Positions 23,544 to 32,362 of a stretch of 55,069 bases of DNA are shown here, piece after piece. Source of the stretch: Candidatus Segetimicrobium genomatis (GTDB taxonomy: Bacteria; Sysuimicrobiota; Sysuimicrobiia; Sysuimicrobiales; Kaftiobacteriaceae); contig VBAP01000040.1 in NCBI GenBank assembly GCA_005882335.1, positions 1-55,069 on the forward strand. Direction: 5' to 3'. Within the stretch, counting starts at the first letter, position 1. Each line of letters starts with the position of its first letter. The position numbers were made by a program, and so were the translations under genes. The notes under the pieces were generated by a model. The model saw only the letters and a program-made list of their open reading frames with translations. It did not search any database and was not told the origin of the DNA.

Positions 23544-25097
23544 CTAGACCGCATGACCCCGGGGGTACAGTCCGGGCAGGGCGACCGGCAGACGTCCTGT
23601 CGGTTCAAGCCTTCCGCTGAGTACTCTCGCCGCGGCGCGCATGCTGGCCGGATCGGGACCGTACGCGGCAAGATACGTTTCCAGACTTGGGATTCGCAGG
23701 AGTTCATAGGGGTTACCCGCACCCACAACCACCAGCCGCTTCCCAAATTTCGAATACAGCGTCTGAAGCATCTGCGTGCCCTGCGAGGAGCTCCAGGACA
23801 CGTTCACCGCGACGACATTGTCCCAAGACTGATTCACGATCTTGCCGAGATCGGTCGCGACCGTGACGTCTGACACAAGCTCCGCCAGCTCGCCGCCCAA
23901 CCGCAGCGCCGAGGCCATCCGATCGCCGGACGTCGCGGCCTCGCCTTCATCCGCGGCTGTGCTGAGAACTGCCGTGCGTCCGGCAGGCAGGGGGATTCGC
24001 TCCGCCAGGTTGCGCACGAGGGTGATCGCGCGATCTGCAATCTCCTGCGCCTGCCGGCGGTGGCCCTCGGCGCCTGCGGCGTCACCCGGAGCGCCAACGG
24101 ACGCGTAGCGCGTCCGGATCCTCGCGATCCGGTCCGCAGCGGCGCGCAGGCCGGCGGGATCCAGCGTACCGTCTTCGGCCGCGCGGCGCGCGGCTTCAAT
24201 CGACTCCCATTGCGCGTCGTGCCGGCCGCACGCCAGCACAACGTCAACCCCAGCCTGGAGCGCAGCGACGGCGGCAGTCCCACGGGGCCAGTGATCGGCG
24301 ATCGCTTTCATGGCCATCGAGTCCGTAAATGAAACGCCGCTGAAACCCAACTCGTGTCTGAGCAGGGCGGTCATGATCTGGGCCGAGAGCGAGGCGGGGC
24401 GCATGGCGTCAAGCGCAGGAAAGACGATATGGGTGGACATGATCCCGTCCGCCCCGGCGCGGATGGCCTCCGCAAACGGGAACACGTCCTCCCGCCGCAG
24501 GCGCTCTGGGTCCTTTGTGACGACTGGCAGGTCCAGATGCGAGTCCACAGGAGTGGCGCCGTGTCCGGGGAAATGCTTGGCCGTCGTCAGGACTCCCGCG
24601 CCCTGCGCGGCCCGAATGTACGCGACGCCGAGGCGGGCGACTTCTGCCGGATCGTCACCGAATGCGCGGATCCCGATGACCGGGTTCTCCGCGTTGCTGT
24701 TGACGTCCAGCACGGGGGCGTGGTTCACATTCACCCCGAGCGCGCGGAGCTCCACAGATGTGATCCGGCCGGCGGTCGCGGCGTCCTCGGCCCGCCCCGA
24801 GGCGCCGAGTGCCATCGCGCTGGGGAAGACGGTGAACCCGTCGATCAGCCGGTTGACGAGACCGCCTTCCTGGTCGATGGTAATCAGCAACGGGGGCAGA
24901 CCGGCGTCCGCGGCCAGCCGCTGGAGATCTGCCGTCAGCGTGCGCACCTGAGAGACCGACCGGACATTTTTCACAAACAGGATCACGCCTCCCACGCGGC
25001 CTTCGCGGATCAGGCGCTCCAGGTCAGCCGTGACTTCTGAACCCGAGAAGTCAACGACAAACCGCTGACCGATGAGATCGGCAGTCGACATAGACAT
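23544..25097 (-). CDS. Glycoside hydrolase family 3, NagZ-like beta-N-acetylhexosaminidase
   Basis: 517 residues. The barrel (residues about 5-340) has LLITIDQEGGLVNRL, the NagZ-type loop TTAKHFPGHGATPVDSH (Lys-His plus catalytic His) and the nucleophile Asp in SFTDSMAMKAI. A second alpha/beta domain follows (about 360-517), so it is longer than E. coli NagZ (about 340) and resembles two-domain Gram-positive enzymes. It should remove terminal GlcNAc from muropeptides or chito-oligosaccharides. No signal peptide is seen, so it is probably cytoplasmic. It heads the minus-strand sugar cluster; hairpin element B lies 47 bp upstream. Confidence 0.9.
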   Translation of the reverse strand: MSMSTADLIGQRFVVDFSGSEVTADLERLIREGRVGGVILFVKNVRSVSQVRTLTADLQRLAADAGLPPLLITIDQEGGLVNRLIDGFTVFPSAMALGASGRAEDAATAGRITSVELRALGVNVNHAPVLDVNSNAENPVIGIRAFGDDPAEVARLGVAYIRAAQGAGVLTTAKHFPGHGATPVDSHLDLPVVTKDPERLRREDVFPFAEAIRAGADGIMSTHIVFPALDAMRPASLSAQIMTALLRHELGFSGVSFTDSMAMKAIADHWPRGTAAVAALQAGVDVVLACGRHDAQWESIEAARRAAEDGTLDPAGLRAAADRIARIRTRYASVGAPGDAAGAEGHRRQAQEIADRAITLVRNLAERIPLPAGRTAVLSTAADEGEAATSGDRMASALRLGGELAELVSDVTVATDLGKIVNQSWDNVVAVNVSWSSSQGTQMLQTLYSKFGKRLVVVGAGNPYELLRIPSLETYLAAYGPDPASMRAAARVLSGRLEPTGRLPVALPGLYPRGHAV

Positions 25098-25143
25098 GCT
25101 TATGCTACATTCTACTTCGCTCTGGCGCCGGAGGAAGGTGGAG

Positions 25144-25242
25144 AGGAGGCGGGATGAGGACCTTGGACCGGGGACCAGGAGGGCGGCTAAGGAGTGACTC
25201 AGTTACTGGTCCCCTTCGTCCAAAGTCCTCATCCCGCCTCCT
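25144..25242. other. Two-stem hairpin element, copy B (conserved 27-nt loop)
   Basis: A 25 bp outer stem (25144-25168 with 25218-25242; 24 Watson-Crick pairs and one G-T) encloses an inner 9 bp stem (GGGGACCAG with CTGGTCCCC) and a 27-base loop containing GCGGCTAAGG and GTGACTCAGTTA. The loop is nearly identical to element A at 12011-12105, while both stems differ in sequence yet pair. It lies in the divergent spacer between the NagZ-like gene and the peptide-binding protein gene, in the same orientation to its minus-strand neighbour as element A. Confidence 0.6.
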
Positions 25243-25355
25243 TGTTGGATCTACTGGTTCGGTCAGTGAGAGCGGGACGGCTCTCGGAGATGCATCCTGG
25301 AGAGGGCGGTACGGGGGACCGAGCGAAGGAGGCAGTTGGAACGCGGAGGTGAGCA

Positions 25356-26951
25356 ATGAACACGTCCACGTGGAATCGACTAACGGTGGCGGCAGCCTCC
25401 CTCGCCGTGATTGCGGCATTCACGCCGATCCAGCCCGCCGCCGGGCAGATCCCGGTGTCCGGGGGACATTTCCGGCGGGCGCTCAGCAGCGACCCGGCGA
25501 ACCTCGATCCCGCCCTGACCAACACGTCGCGGGCCATCGCGGTCAAGATGGCCATCTTCGACTCGCTGCTCCGCCAGAATCCAAAGACCCTGGCCATCGA
25601 GCCGGGAGCGGCCGAGGCATGGTCCGTTAGCGGCGATGGAAAGATCCTGACGTTCCGCCTGCACCGCGGGATCAAGTTTCACCACGGTCGTGAGATGACG
25701 TCGGATGACGTCAAGTACACGATCGAGCGCACCCTCACTCCACAGATGGCTTCACCGTTCATCCGCGCCTTTGACCGCATCGTGGGCGCGAGAGAATTCA
25801 CGGCCGGGCAGACGCGGGAGGTCAGCGGCATCAGTGCGCTGGACCGCTATACCGTTCAAATCACCAACTCCGTCGTGGACAGCACGTTCCCCCTCGTCTT
25901 CACGGGGCTGTTCATCGTGCCCAAAGACGAGGCGGAGCGGCTGGGCCGCGACTTCGGCCAGCGCCCCATCGGGTCGGGTCCGTTCATTTTTGTGTCCTGG
26001 AGCCGCGACAGTTCCCTCCTGCTGAAGGAGAACCCAGACTACTGGGAGGGCCGGCCGTACATCAGCGCGCTGGAGTTTCGCATCATCCCCGACCCCGCCA
26101 CCCTCCAGGCAGAATTCGAGACGGGGAGATTGGACTTCATACTCCTCGAAGACCCCACGTACCGGCGCTATGCAGACGATCCTCAGTGGAAACCCTACGT
26201 CGTCGAGGTCGCGGAACTCTTCACCCGCCACATGGGCATGAACACAACCAAACCTCCGCTGAACGACGTCCGCGTCCGCCAGGCCATCAACTTCGCGATC
26301 GACAAGGCGACGACCGTCCGCACCGTGTTGCAGGACAAGGCGTTCGTGGCCACCGGCGTCTTCCCGCCGAGCCTCGCCGCCTTTGATCCAAGCCTGCGCG
26401 GCTATGAGTACAATCCCCAACGGGCGCGGGAACTACTCGCCCAGGCCGGATTCACCAGCGGCTTCGAGATGGACTTGAACGGCTCGAGCACACCCGTGGC
26501 CGGCCGGTGGCTGGAGGTGCTGCAGCGCTATCTGGCCGACGTCGGCATCCGGGCGCGCATCGTCCAGCAGGACTTCGGCGTCATGCTGGACCGCGCGGGC
26601 AAGGGCGAGCTGATGACCTACGTGCTGTCCCACGGCGGTGGCTCGAACTGCGTGAACTACCTGGGGCCGTTCCGGTCCCGTAACTTCGGCATCGCGGGCA
26701 ATCGCATGTTCTACAAGAATGAGCGGGTAGACGCGCTGATGGACGAAGCGGAGCGCACCTTCGACCCGCGCCGGCAGATCCAGCTCTGCCAGGAGGCGGA
26801 GCGGCTGGTCGTCGCGGATGCGCCGTGGTTCTTTTGGAACTATAACAAGGCCGCGCTGGTGCACCAGCCCAACGTGCACGGGATTGTCGGGAACCCTCTG
26901 GAACTGGATTGGATTCAGATGCACAAGGTCTGGATCCAGCCGCGGCGATGA
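25356..26951 (+). CDS. Peptide/nickel ABC transporter substrate-binding protein (DppA/OppA-like)
   Basis: 531 residues of solute-binding family 5 in normal order. A signal peptide (TVAAASLAVIAAFTPIQPAAG) is followed by FRRALSSDPANLDPALTNT, the family signature region around FRLHRGIKFHHGREMTSDDV, and the C-terminal lobe ending QEAERLVVADAPWFFWNYN. It should bind oligopeptides or similar solutes outside the membrane. ATG with GGAGGTGA four bases upstream. It starts an operon with the two permeases that follow; no ATPases are present. It is a useful contrast to the permuted binding protein at 52896-54566. Confidence 0.93.
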   Translation: MNTSTWNRLTVAAASLAVIAAFTPIQPAAGQIPVSGGHFRRALSSDPANLDPALTNTSRAIAVKMAIFDSLLRQNPKTLAIEPGAAEAWSVSGDGKILTFRLHRGIKFHHGREMTSDDVKYTIERTLTPQMASPFIRAFDRIVGAREFTAGQTREVSGISALDRYTVQITNSVVDSTFPLVFTGLFIVPKDEAERLGRDFGQRPIGSGPFIFVSWSRDSSLLLKENPDYWEGRPYISALEFRIIPDPATLQAEFETGRLDFILLEDPTYRRYADDPQWKPYVVEVAELFTRHMGMNTTKPPLNDVRVRQAINFAIDKATTVRTVLQDKAFVATGVFPPSLAAFDPSLRGYEYNPQRARELLAQAGFTSGFEMDLNGSSTPVAGRWLEVLQRYLADVGIRARIVQQDFGVMLDRAGKGELMTYVLSHGGGSNCVNYLGPFRSRNFGIAGNRMFYKNERVDALMDEAERTFDPRRQIQLCQEAERLVVADAPWFFWNYNKAALVHQPNVHGIVGNPLELDWIQMHKVWIQPRR

Positions 26952-27018
26952 ACTGACGGGCGCAGGGATTCGGGCCCCGGACTTTGCAATGATTTGCGGT
27001 TTGTGACGGTTGAGGACA

Positions 27019-27963
27019 ATGCCCAAGGGGATCACGTCTTTCATCGCCCGCCGGCTGCTGCTGGCCGTTCCGGTCTTCGTCGGGGTCACCCTGGTGACGT
27101 TCGTGCTGATGCAGATCGTCCCGGGCGACCCCGTGGCGCTCTTGATGGAAGAGAAGGTGGCGTCGGTCGATCCGGCCGCGGCCCGGATCATGCGCGCAAA
27201 GTGGGGGCTGGACGATCCGGTCCCGGTCCAGTATCTGAAGTTCCTGCGCAATGCCGTGCGGGGCGATCTCGGAATCTCCTACCGCACCGACCGCAACGTG
27301 CTGACCTCAATCCTCGAGCGCCTGCCCGCTACGGCGACGCTTGCCATCGCGGCTTTAGGCCTGGCGATCATCATCGGCGTGACGACGGGGATTACCGCCG
27401 CACTGCGGCAGAACACGGTGTTTGACTCGGCGTCCATCATACTCGCCACGATCGGCGTCTCCATCCCGAACTTTTGGCTCGGCCTGCTGTTGATCTACCT
27501 CCTGGCCGTACAGTGGCGGTGGCTGCCGCCGTCAGGCTATGGGCCGGCCTTTCCCTATCTCATCATGCCGGCGATTACGCTCGGCACGGGCCTGTCGGCG
27601 GTCATCGCCCGCCTGACCCGCTCGTCGATGCTGGACGTCATCCGGGCAGATTACATCCGCACGGCTCGCGCCAAAGGACTGGCCGGCCGCCGCGTATTCA
27701 TGGTCCACGCCCTACGGAACGCCGCCATTCCCATCGTCACCGTGATCGGCGTGCAGATGAGCGGGCTGTTGAGCGGGGCGGTGATCACCGAGCGTGTGTT
27801 CTCCTGGCCGGGGATCGGCCGGCTTCTGGTCGATTCCATTGCGGTGCGCGATCTGCCCATGGTTCAGGGGTGCGTGCTGTTCATCGCCACCATCTTCATC
27901 GGACTCAACCTGCTCGTCGACCTCTCCTATGTGGCGCTGGACCCCCGCATCAAATACGAATGA
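27019..27963 (+). CDS. Peptide ABC transporter permease, DppB-like
   Basis: 314 residues with six helices. The N-terminus has the typical RRLLLAVPVFVGVTLVTFVL and MQIVPGDPV; the EAA region reads YIRTARAKGLAGRRVFMVHA, followed by LRNAAIPIVTVIG. The ATG at 27019 has GAGG four bases upstream and is chosen over the TTG at 27010. Its stop overlaps the DppC-like start (ATGA). Confidence 0.95.
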   Translation: MPKGITSFIARRLLLAVPVFVGVTLVTFVLMQIVPGDPVALLMEEKVASVDPAAARIMRAKWGLDDPVPVQYLKFLRNAVRGDLGISYRTDRNVLTSILERLPATATLAIAALGLAIIIGVTTGITAALRQNTVFDSASIILATIGVSIPNFWLGLLLIYLLAVQWRWLPPSGYGPAFPYLIMPAITLGTGLSAVIARLTRSSMLDVIRADYIRTARAKGLAGRRVFMVHALRNAAIPIVTVIGVQMSGLLSGAVITERVFSWPGIGRLLVDSIAVRDLPMVQGCVLFIATIFIGLNLLVDLSYVALDPRIKYE

Positions 27964-28823
27964 TGGTCCAGGCGCCAGTCATCACTGGACGGCGCGGGGG
28001 ATGGCGGCGCGCCCGGAAGCTGCGCAACCTCACCATCGGCGGAGCCATCATCACCGCGCTGATCGGCGTGGCGATCTTCGCTCCGTGGATTGCGCCCCGG
28101 GACCCCATCCGCGACGCCGACCTCAACAACTACCTGCATCCGCCTGGCGGCCCGTACCTGATGGGCGCCGACCTCTTCGGCCGGGACGTGTTCAGCCGGA
28201 TCGTGTACGGAGCGCGTGTCTCGCTGGGGGTCGGCGCGGCCGTGCAGGCATCCGCGCTCACCCTGGGGATCACGCTGGGACTGCTCTCGGGATTCTACGG
28301 CGGCTGGGTGGACAACCTCATCATGCGTCTGGCCGAGATCATCTTCGCGTTCCCCGGGCTGCTGTTCGCCATCGCGATCATGGCCGTGATCGGCCCGAGC
28401 CTGTACAACGTGTTCCTGGCGCTGGGACTCGTCAGCTGGACGGCGCTGGCCCGTCTCGTCCGGGGCCAGGTGCTCGTGATCAGGCAGCTGGAATATGTGG
28501 ACGCCGCGCGCGCCCTCGGCGCCTCGAACGCCCGGATCATCTTCCGGCACATCCTACCCAACACCGTGGCGCCGGCCATCGTGCTCGTTACGCTCGGCGT
28601 CGGCAGCGCGATCCTGGCGGAAGCAAGCCTGTCGTTTCTCGGCCTGGGAGCGCAGCCTCCTACACCCTCGTGGGGCTCGATGCTCAGCACCGGACGCGAC
28701 TATCTGCGGCAGGCTCCATGGCTCTCAATCTATCCAGGTCTGGCGATCTTTCTCACGGTGATGGGGTTCAATCTGCTGGGAGACGGCCTGCGGGACCTGC
28801 TCGACCCGCACATGCAGACCTGA
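27960..28823 (+). CDS. Peptide ABC transporter permease, DppC-like
   Basis: 287 residues with six helices. The hallmark HPPGGPYLMGADLFGRDVFS lies after the first helix, and the EAA loop is VDAARALGASNARIIFRHIL. The signature SFLGLGAQPPTPSWGSML is present near the C-terminus. The ATG overlaps the DppB-like stop by four bases, so the two permeases are made in equal amounts. ATPases must come from elsewhere, possibly from the operon at 48794-50883. Confidence 0.95.
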   Translation: MMVQAPVITGRRGGWRRARKLRNLTIGGAIITALIGVAIFAPWIAPRDPIRDADLNNYLHPPGGPYLMGADLFGRDVFSRIVYGARVSLGVGAAVQASALTLGITLGLLSGFYGGWVDNLIMRLAEIIFAFPGLLFAIAIMAVIGPSLYNVFLALGLVSWTALARLVRGQVLVIRQLEYVDAARALGASNARIIFRHILPNTVAPAIVLVTLGVGSAILAEASLSFLGLGAQPPTPSWGSMLSTGRDYLRQAPWLSIYPGLAIFLTVMGFNLLGDGLRDLLDPHMQT

Positions 28824-28837
28824 TACATTCATCTCTG

Positions 28838-29962
28838 ATGGACCACGCACTGACCCTAGAGGTCAAGGCTTACGCGCACGGTCTCGGGTTCGACCTGGTC
28901 GGGATCACCACGGCAGACCCTTTGCCCGAGCACGGCGAGCGTATGGCGCAGTGGGTCGCCGCCGGCATGCACGGAGAGATGGAGTACGTATCGCGCCACG
29001 CGCCGAAAGCGGCGAATCCCGCATACACCGCAGCGGGCGCTCGGTCGGTTGTGGTCGTGGGTCTGGCGTATCGCTGGGACGCGCCTGCGCCTTCACCCGA
29101 CAGCCTGTCCGGACGCATTTCGTCCTATGCCCGGGGGACTGACTACCACGAGGTAATGGAACACCGGCTGCGGGATCTGGCGGGATTCTTGAGTGAGCGC
29201 GGCGCCGGACTGGCGCGCTACTACGTGGATACCGGCCCTCTGCTCGACCGCGCTATCGCGCACCGCGCCGGGTTAGGCTGGTTTGGGAAGAACACGATGT
29301 TGATCACGAAGACCGGCCACGGATCATACGTCTTTCTGGGGGAAATTCTCACCGACCTGGAGCTGGAATCGGACCAGCCGGCCGAAGGTTCCTGCGGCCG
29401 CTGCCGCATCTGCCTGGACCAATGCCCCACCGGCGCCATCGTGGCGCCGTTCGTCGTCGACGCCCGGCGGTGTATCTCGTACCTCACCATCGAGCTGCGC
29501 GGGTGGATCCCCCGCGAGCTGCGGCCGTTGATGCAGACCTGGGTCTTCGGCTGTGATGTGTGCCAGGACGTGTGCCCGCATAACGCGCTGGTCCGGGAGG
29601 GAATCCACCAGGAGTTTGCGCCACGCAAAGACGTCGCCTTTCCAGACCTCGTTGAGCTGCTGCACATCGACGAGGCAGCGTACCAGGAGCGCTTCCGCCA
29701 CAGCGCCATCAAGCGCGCCAAACGGCAGGGCCTGCGCCGCAACGCCGCGGTGGCGCTGGGGAATCTTCGAGATCCGCGCGCGGTTCCGGCGCTGGTGAGA
29801 GCGTTGGATGATGAGGATTCCATTGTCCGCGGCCACGCGGCGTGGGCCCTCGGTCGCATCGCACACCCCCAGGCCAGAGCCACCCTACGCGATCGCCTCG
29901 AACAAGAAAGCGACCCCCGGGTGCGGGAAGAAATCGAGTTTGCGCTGACCAGCCTCTCATAA
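28838..29962 (+). CDS. queG: Epoxyqueuosine reductase
   Basis: 374 residues. QueG performs the last step of queuosine synthesis on tRNA, reducing epoxyqueuosine with a cobalamin and two 4Fe-4S clusters. Visible features: the N-terminal half with GLGWFGKNTMLI (cobalamin region, about 145-160), the first cluster motif CGRCRICLDQCPTGAI (about 188-203), the second CDVCQDVCPHNA (about 245-256) with an extra Cys in RRCISYLT, and C-terminal HEAT repeats (VPALVRALDDEDSIVRGHAA, about 310-370). It starts 14 bp after the DppC-like stop without a clear ribosome site and may be cotranscribed by chance. Confidence 0.96.
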   Translation: MDHALTLEVKAYAHGLGFDLVGITTADPLPEHGERMAQWVAAGMHGEMEYVSRHAPKAANPAYTAAGARSVVVVGLAYRWDAPAPSPDSLSGRISSYARGTDYHEVMEHRLRDLAGFLSERGAGLARYYVDTGPLLDRAIAHRAGLGWFGKNTMLITKTGHGSYVFLGEILTDLELESDQPAEGSCGRCRICLDQCPTGAIVAPFVVDARRCISYLTIELRGWIPRELRPLMQTWVFGCDVCQDVCPHNALVREGIHQEFAPRKDVAFPDLVELLHIDEAAYQERFRHSAIKRAKRQGLRRNAAVALGNLRDPRAVPALVRALDDEDSIVRGHAAWALGRIAHPQARATLRDRLEQESDPRVREEIEFALTSLS

Positions 29963-30081
29963 CCGCGGGTTCTCCACACGCGTCTACGGTTTTCGCCCGA
30001 AGCCCAGTCGTGTCTTTGTCTGTTGAATACGCCTAACCCACACGGACGGCTGGGAATGCGTATGAATGGTCGACACTTGCC

Positions 30082-30357
30082 ATGAACAGAGCGTTCGTGC
30101 ACCTGCGCGTCCGCATGCTGGTCTTTGTGCTGCTCGCCTTTGTCCCCGCGCTTCTGCTCACGCTGCTCACCTTCAAAGAGCAACGGCGCGAGGGGACAGA
30201 CGAAGCCAAGGACGCTGCGCTGCGACTGGCTCGCGCCGCCGCCATCAGTTACGAGCGGCTGACCGTCCAGACGCAGAGCATGCTGGCCAGACTCGCCCAG
30301 TTGCCGGCGCTGCGCCAGACTGCCGGCGCTGCCTGTGACTGCCGGCGCTGCCTGTGA
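30082..30357 (+). pseudogene. N-terminal fragment of the frameshifted dCACHE/HD-GYP sensor
   Basis: The first 84 residues continue the sensor family: a membrane anchor (LRVRMLVFVLLAFVPALLLT, about residues 9-30) and the first helix of an extracellular dCACHE-type domain (ARLAQLPALRQTAGA). The frame then stops inside a tandem array of 19-bp units. Removing one unit joins it in frame to the gene from 30335. So this is either a decayed gene, a slippage-controlled (phase-variable) one, or an assembly error. Confidence 0.75.
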
Positions 30358-30358
30358 C
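30302..30358 (+). repeat. Three tandem 19-bp units causing a frameshift
   Basis: TGCCGGCGCTGCGCCAGAC is followed by two identical units of TGCCGGCGCTGCCTGTGAC. The unit is not a multiple of three, so each gain or loss changes frame. With two units the sensor reads through as one protein; with the three seen here it is split. Confidence 0.85.
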
Positions 30359-32320
30359 ACTCTCATGGCGGCGCGAATCAGGGAAACCACATACTATGCA
30401 AACATCGGTGTCGCGGATCTCAACGGAAATCTCGTCTGCAGCGCCGTGCCGCTTTCCGGCCGGGTGAATGTCGCCGACCGGTCCTACTTCTGGCGGGCAG
30501 TGACGACGGCCGATTTCGCCGTGGGGGAGTACCTGGTCGACCGGGTGACCGGCAAGGGAGCGATCAACTTCGGCTACCCTGTCCTGGACGCCCAGGGCCA
30601 TGTGACAGGGGTTGTCTATGCCGCACTCGACCTGGCCTGGCTGAACGACTTCGCCGCCAACGCAGACTTACCACCGGGGTCAACCATCACCGTCCTCGAT
30701 CGTAAGGGGACGATCCTGGCGCGCTTCCCCGATCCTGACCGATGGGTGGGCAAGACCGAGCCCGAGGCGCCCATTGTCGCGGCAATCGTCAAGGGTGGGG
30801 AGGGGACAGCGGACGCGCCGGGGCTCGACGCTGTGCCGAGGCTCTTTGGCTTCGTGCCTCTGCGGACCGGACCGGGTGAGACCGCCCTCTTTCTCAGTGT
30901 CGGAATCCCCAGGGCTGCCGCCCTGGTCGAGGCCACACACCATCTGATCCGCAACGCGCTGCTTGTCACTCTCTTCGGCGCGCTTGCCCTGCTTGCCGCG
31001 TGGGCCGGTGGCAGCCATTTTCTATTCGATCCGGTGAACAGGCTCATCATGGCCGCCGAGCGACTCGGGCGCGGGGAACTCACCGTCCGCAGCGGCCTAC
31101 CCCATGACGCCGGGGAATTCGGACGCCTGGCCAGCACGTTCGATCGCATGGCCACGGCCCTGGAGGGGCGCGAAGCTCAACTGGAACAGGCGCGGGAGGC
31201 CGAGCGCCAGGAGCGCGAACACGCAGAGCGGCGGCTGCGGCACACACAGGCGTTGCATGCGATAGACCAGGCCATCACCGGAAGTCTGGACCTCCGCCTC
31301 ACACTCGCCGTCGTCTTGGATCAGGTCGTGGCCGAGCTCCACGCGGACGCGGCGGACGTATTGCTCGTTGATCCACATTCCCAGGAGCTGTATTACAGTG
31401 CGGGGCGAGGATTCCGGGGGAACACCATCATGGCGTACCGGTTGCGGTTCGGAGAGGGCGACGCCGGGCGCGCCGTGCTGGATCGCCGCACGGTCACCGT
31501 CGCCGATCTCACCAAGGCCGCGGATTTCGTCCGCCGGCACCTCGTGGAGGAAGAAGGATTCGTCACCGCATTCGTGACGCCGCTCATTGCGAAAGGGCAG
31601 GTGGCCGGAGTGCTCGAGATCTTCCAGCGCCGCCCGTTCCAGCCGACCGCGGAATGGCTCGAGTTTCTGGAGACGCTGGGCGGCCAGGCCGCCGTCGCCA
31701 TCGACAACGCCGCGCTCTTCCAGGGGTTGCAGCGCGCGAATCTTGACCTGACGCTGGCATACGATACCACGCTGGAAGGCTGGTCGAAAGCGCTTGACCT
31801 CCGCGACAAAGAAACCGAAGGACACACTCAGCGGGTGACGGAGCTCACCGTGCGCCTGGCCCGCGGCGTAGGGCTGCGGGAAGAAGAAATCGTGCACCTG
31901 CGCCGCGGCGCACTGCTGCACGACATCGGCATGATGGGAATATCAGAGAGCATCCTCTTGAAACCAGGCCCGCTCACGGACGAAGAGTGGGGTATCATGA
32001 AAAAGCACCCGGTGTACGCCTTTGAGTTACTCGCGCCGGTGGCACACCTGCGTCCGGCCCTCGACATCCCCTATAGTCATCACGAGAAGTGGGACGGAAC
32101 CGGATACCCCCGTGGGCTGCGGGGGAACCAGATCCCCCTGGCGGCCCGCGTCTTTGCCGTCGCAGACGTGTGGGATGCGCTGCGGTCCGACCGTCCCTAT
32201 CGTGCGGCCTGGCCGCAGGAACGGGCCCTCGACTACATCAGGGAGCAGGCCGGGAGACATTTTGACCCGGCAATCGTCGAGGTATTCTTGCGGCTGGTCG
32301 AACACCCCGCGCAGGATTAG
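30335..32320 (+). CDS. dCACHE-HAMP-GAF-HD-GYP sensor (c-di-GMP phosphodiesterase), out of frame with its N-terminus
   Basis: 661 residues. The rest of the extracellular dCACHE-like domain spans about 1-195 (YYANIGVADLNGNLVCSAVP, DRSYFWRAV). A membrane helix lies near 205-225 (LLVTLFGALALLAAWAGG), HAMP about 228-285, a coiled coil, GAF about 310-460, and HD-GYP about 475-650. The catalytic motifs are intact: HD in LLHDIGMMGI, HH in SHHEKWDGTGYPRGL with GYP, and DVWDALRSDRPYR. HD-GYP enzymes hydrolyse c-di-GMP. The frame starts at a GTG inside the 19-bp repeats, so without slippage it lacks the first membrane helix. A c-di-GMP riboswitch lies 1 kb downstream on the other strand. Confidence 0.88.
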   Translation: MTAGAACDTLMAARIRETTYYANIGVADLNGNLVCSAVPLSGRVNVADRSYFWRAVTTADFAVGEYLVDRVTGKGAINFGYPVLDAQGHVTGVVYAALDLAWLNDFAANADLPPGSTITVLDRKGTILARFPDPDRWVGKTEPEAPIVAAIVKGGEGTADAPGLDAVPRLFGFVPLRTGPGETALFLSVGIPRAAALVEATHHLIRNALLVTLFGALALLAAWAGGSHFLFDPVNRLIMAAERLGRGELTVRSGLPHDAGEFGRLASTFDRMATALEGREAQLEQAREAERQEREHAERRLRHTQALHAIDQAITGSLDLRLTLAVVLDQVVAELHADAADVLLVDPHSQELYYSAGRGFRGNTIMAYRLRFGEGDAGRAVLDRRTVTVADLTKAADFVRRHLVEEEGFVTAFVTPLIAKGQVAGVLEIFQRRPFQPTAEWLEFLETLGGQAAVAIDNAALFQGLQRANLDLTLAYDTTLEGWSKALDLRDKETEGHTQRVTELTVRLARGVGLREEEIVHLRRGALLHDIGMMGISESILLKPGPLTDEEWGIMKKHPVYAFELLAPVAHLRPALDIPYSHHEKWDGTGYPRGLRGNQIPLAARVFAVADVWDALRSDRPYRAAWPQERALDYIREQAGRHFDPAIVEVFLRLVEHPAQD

Positions 32321-32362
32321 TCCCGCTGTCAAGACGAGACGGACGATCGCGTTGGTACGGAG

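Noticed and set aside
25144-25355. Possible T-box or known riboswitch leader for the peptide-binding protein gene (GGAGAGGGCGGTAC resembles part of a T-box).
   Set aside because: The invariant T-box bulge, specifier arm and terminator are missing, and the hairpin loop does not match known classes. It is reported instead as an unexplained hairpin.
32340-32362. Possible terminator between the converging HD-GYP and unknown-protein genes.
   Set aside because: No stable hairpin with a T-run was found in the short spacer.
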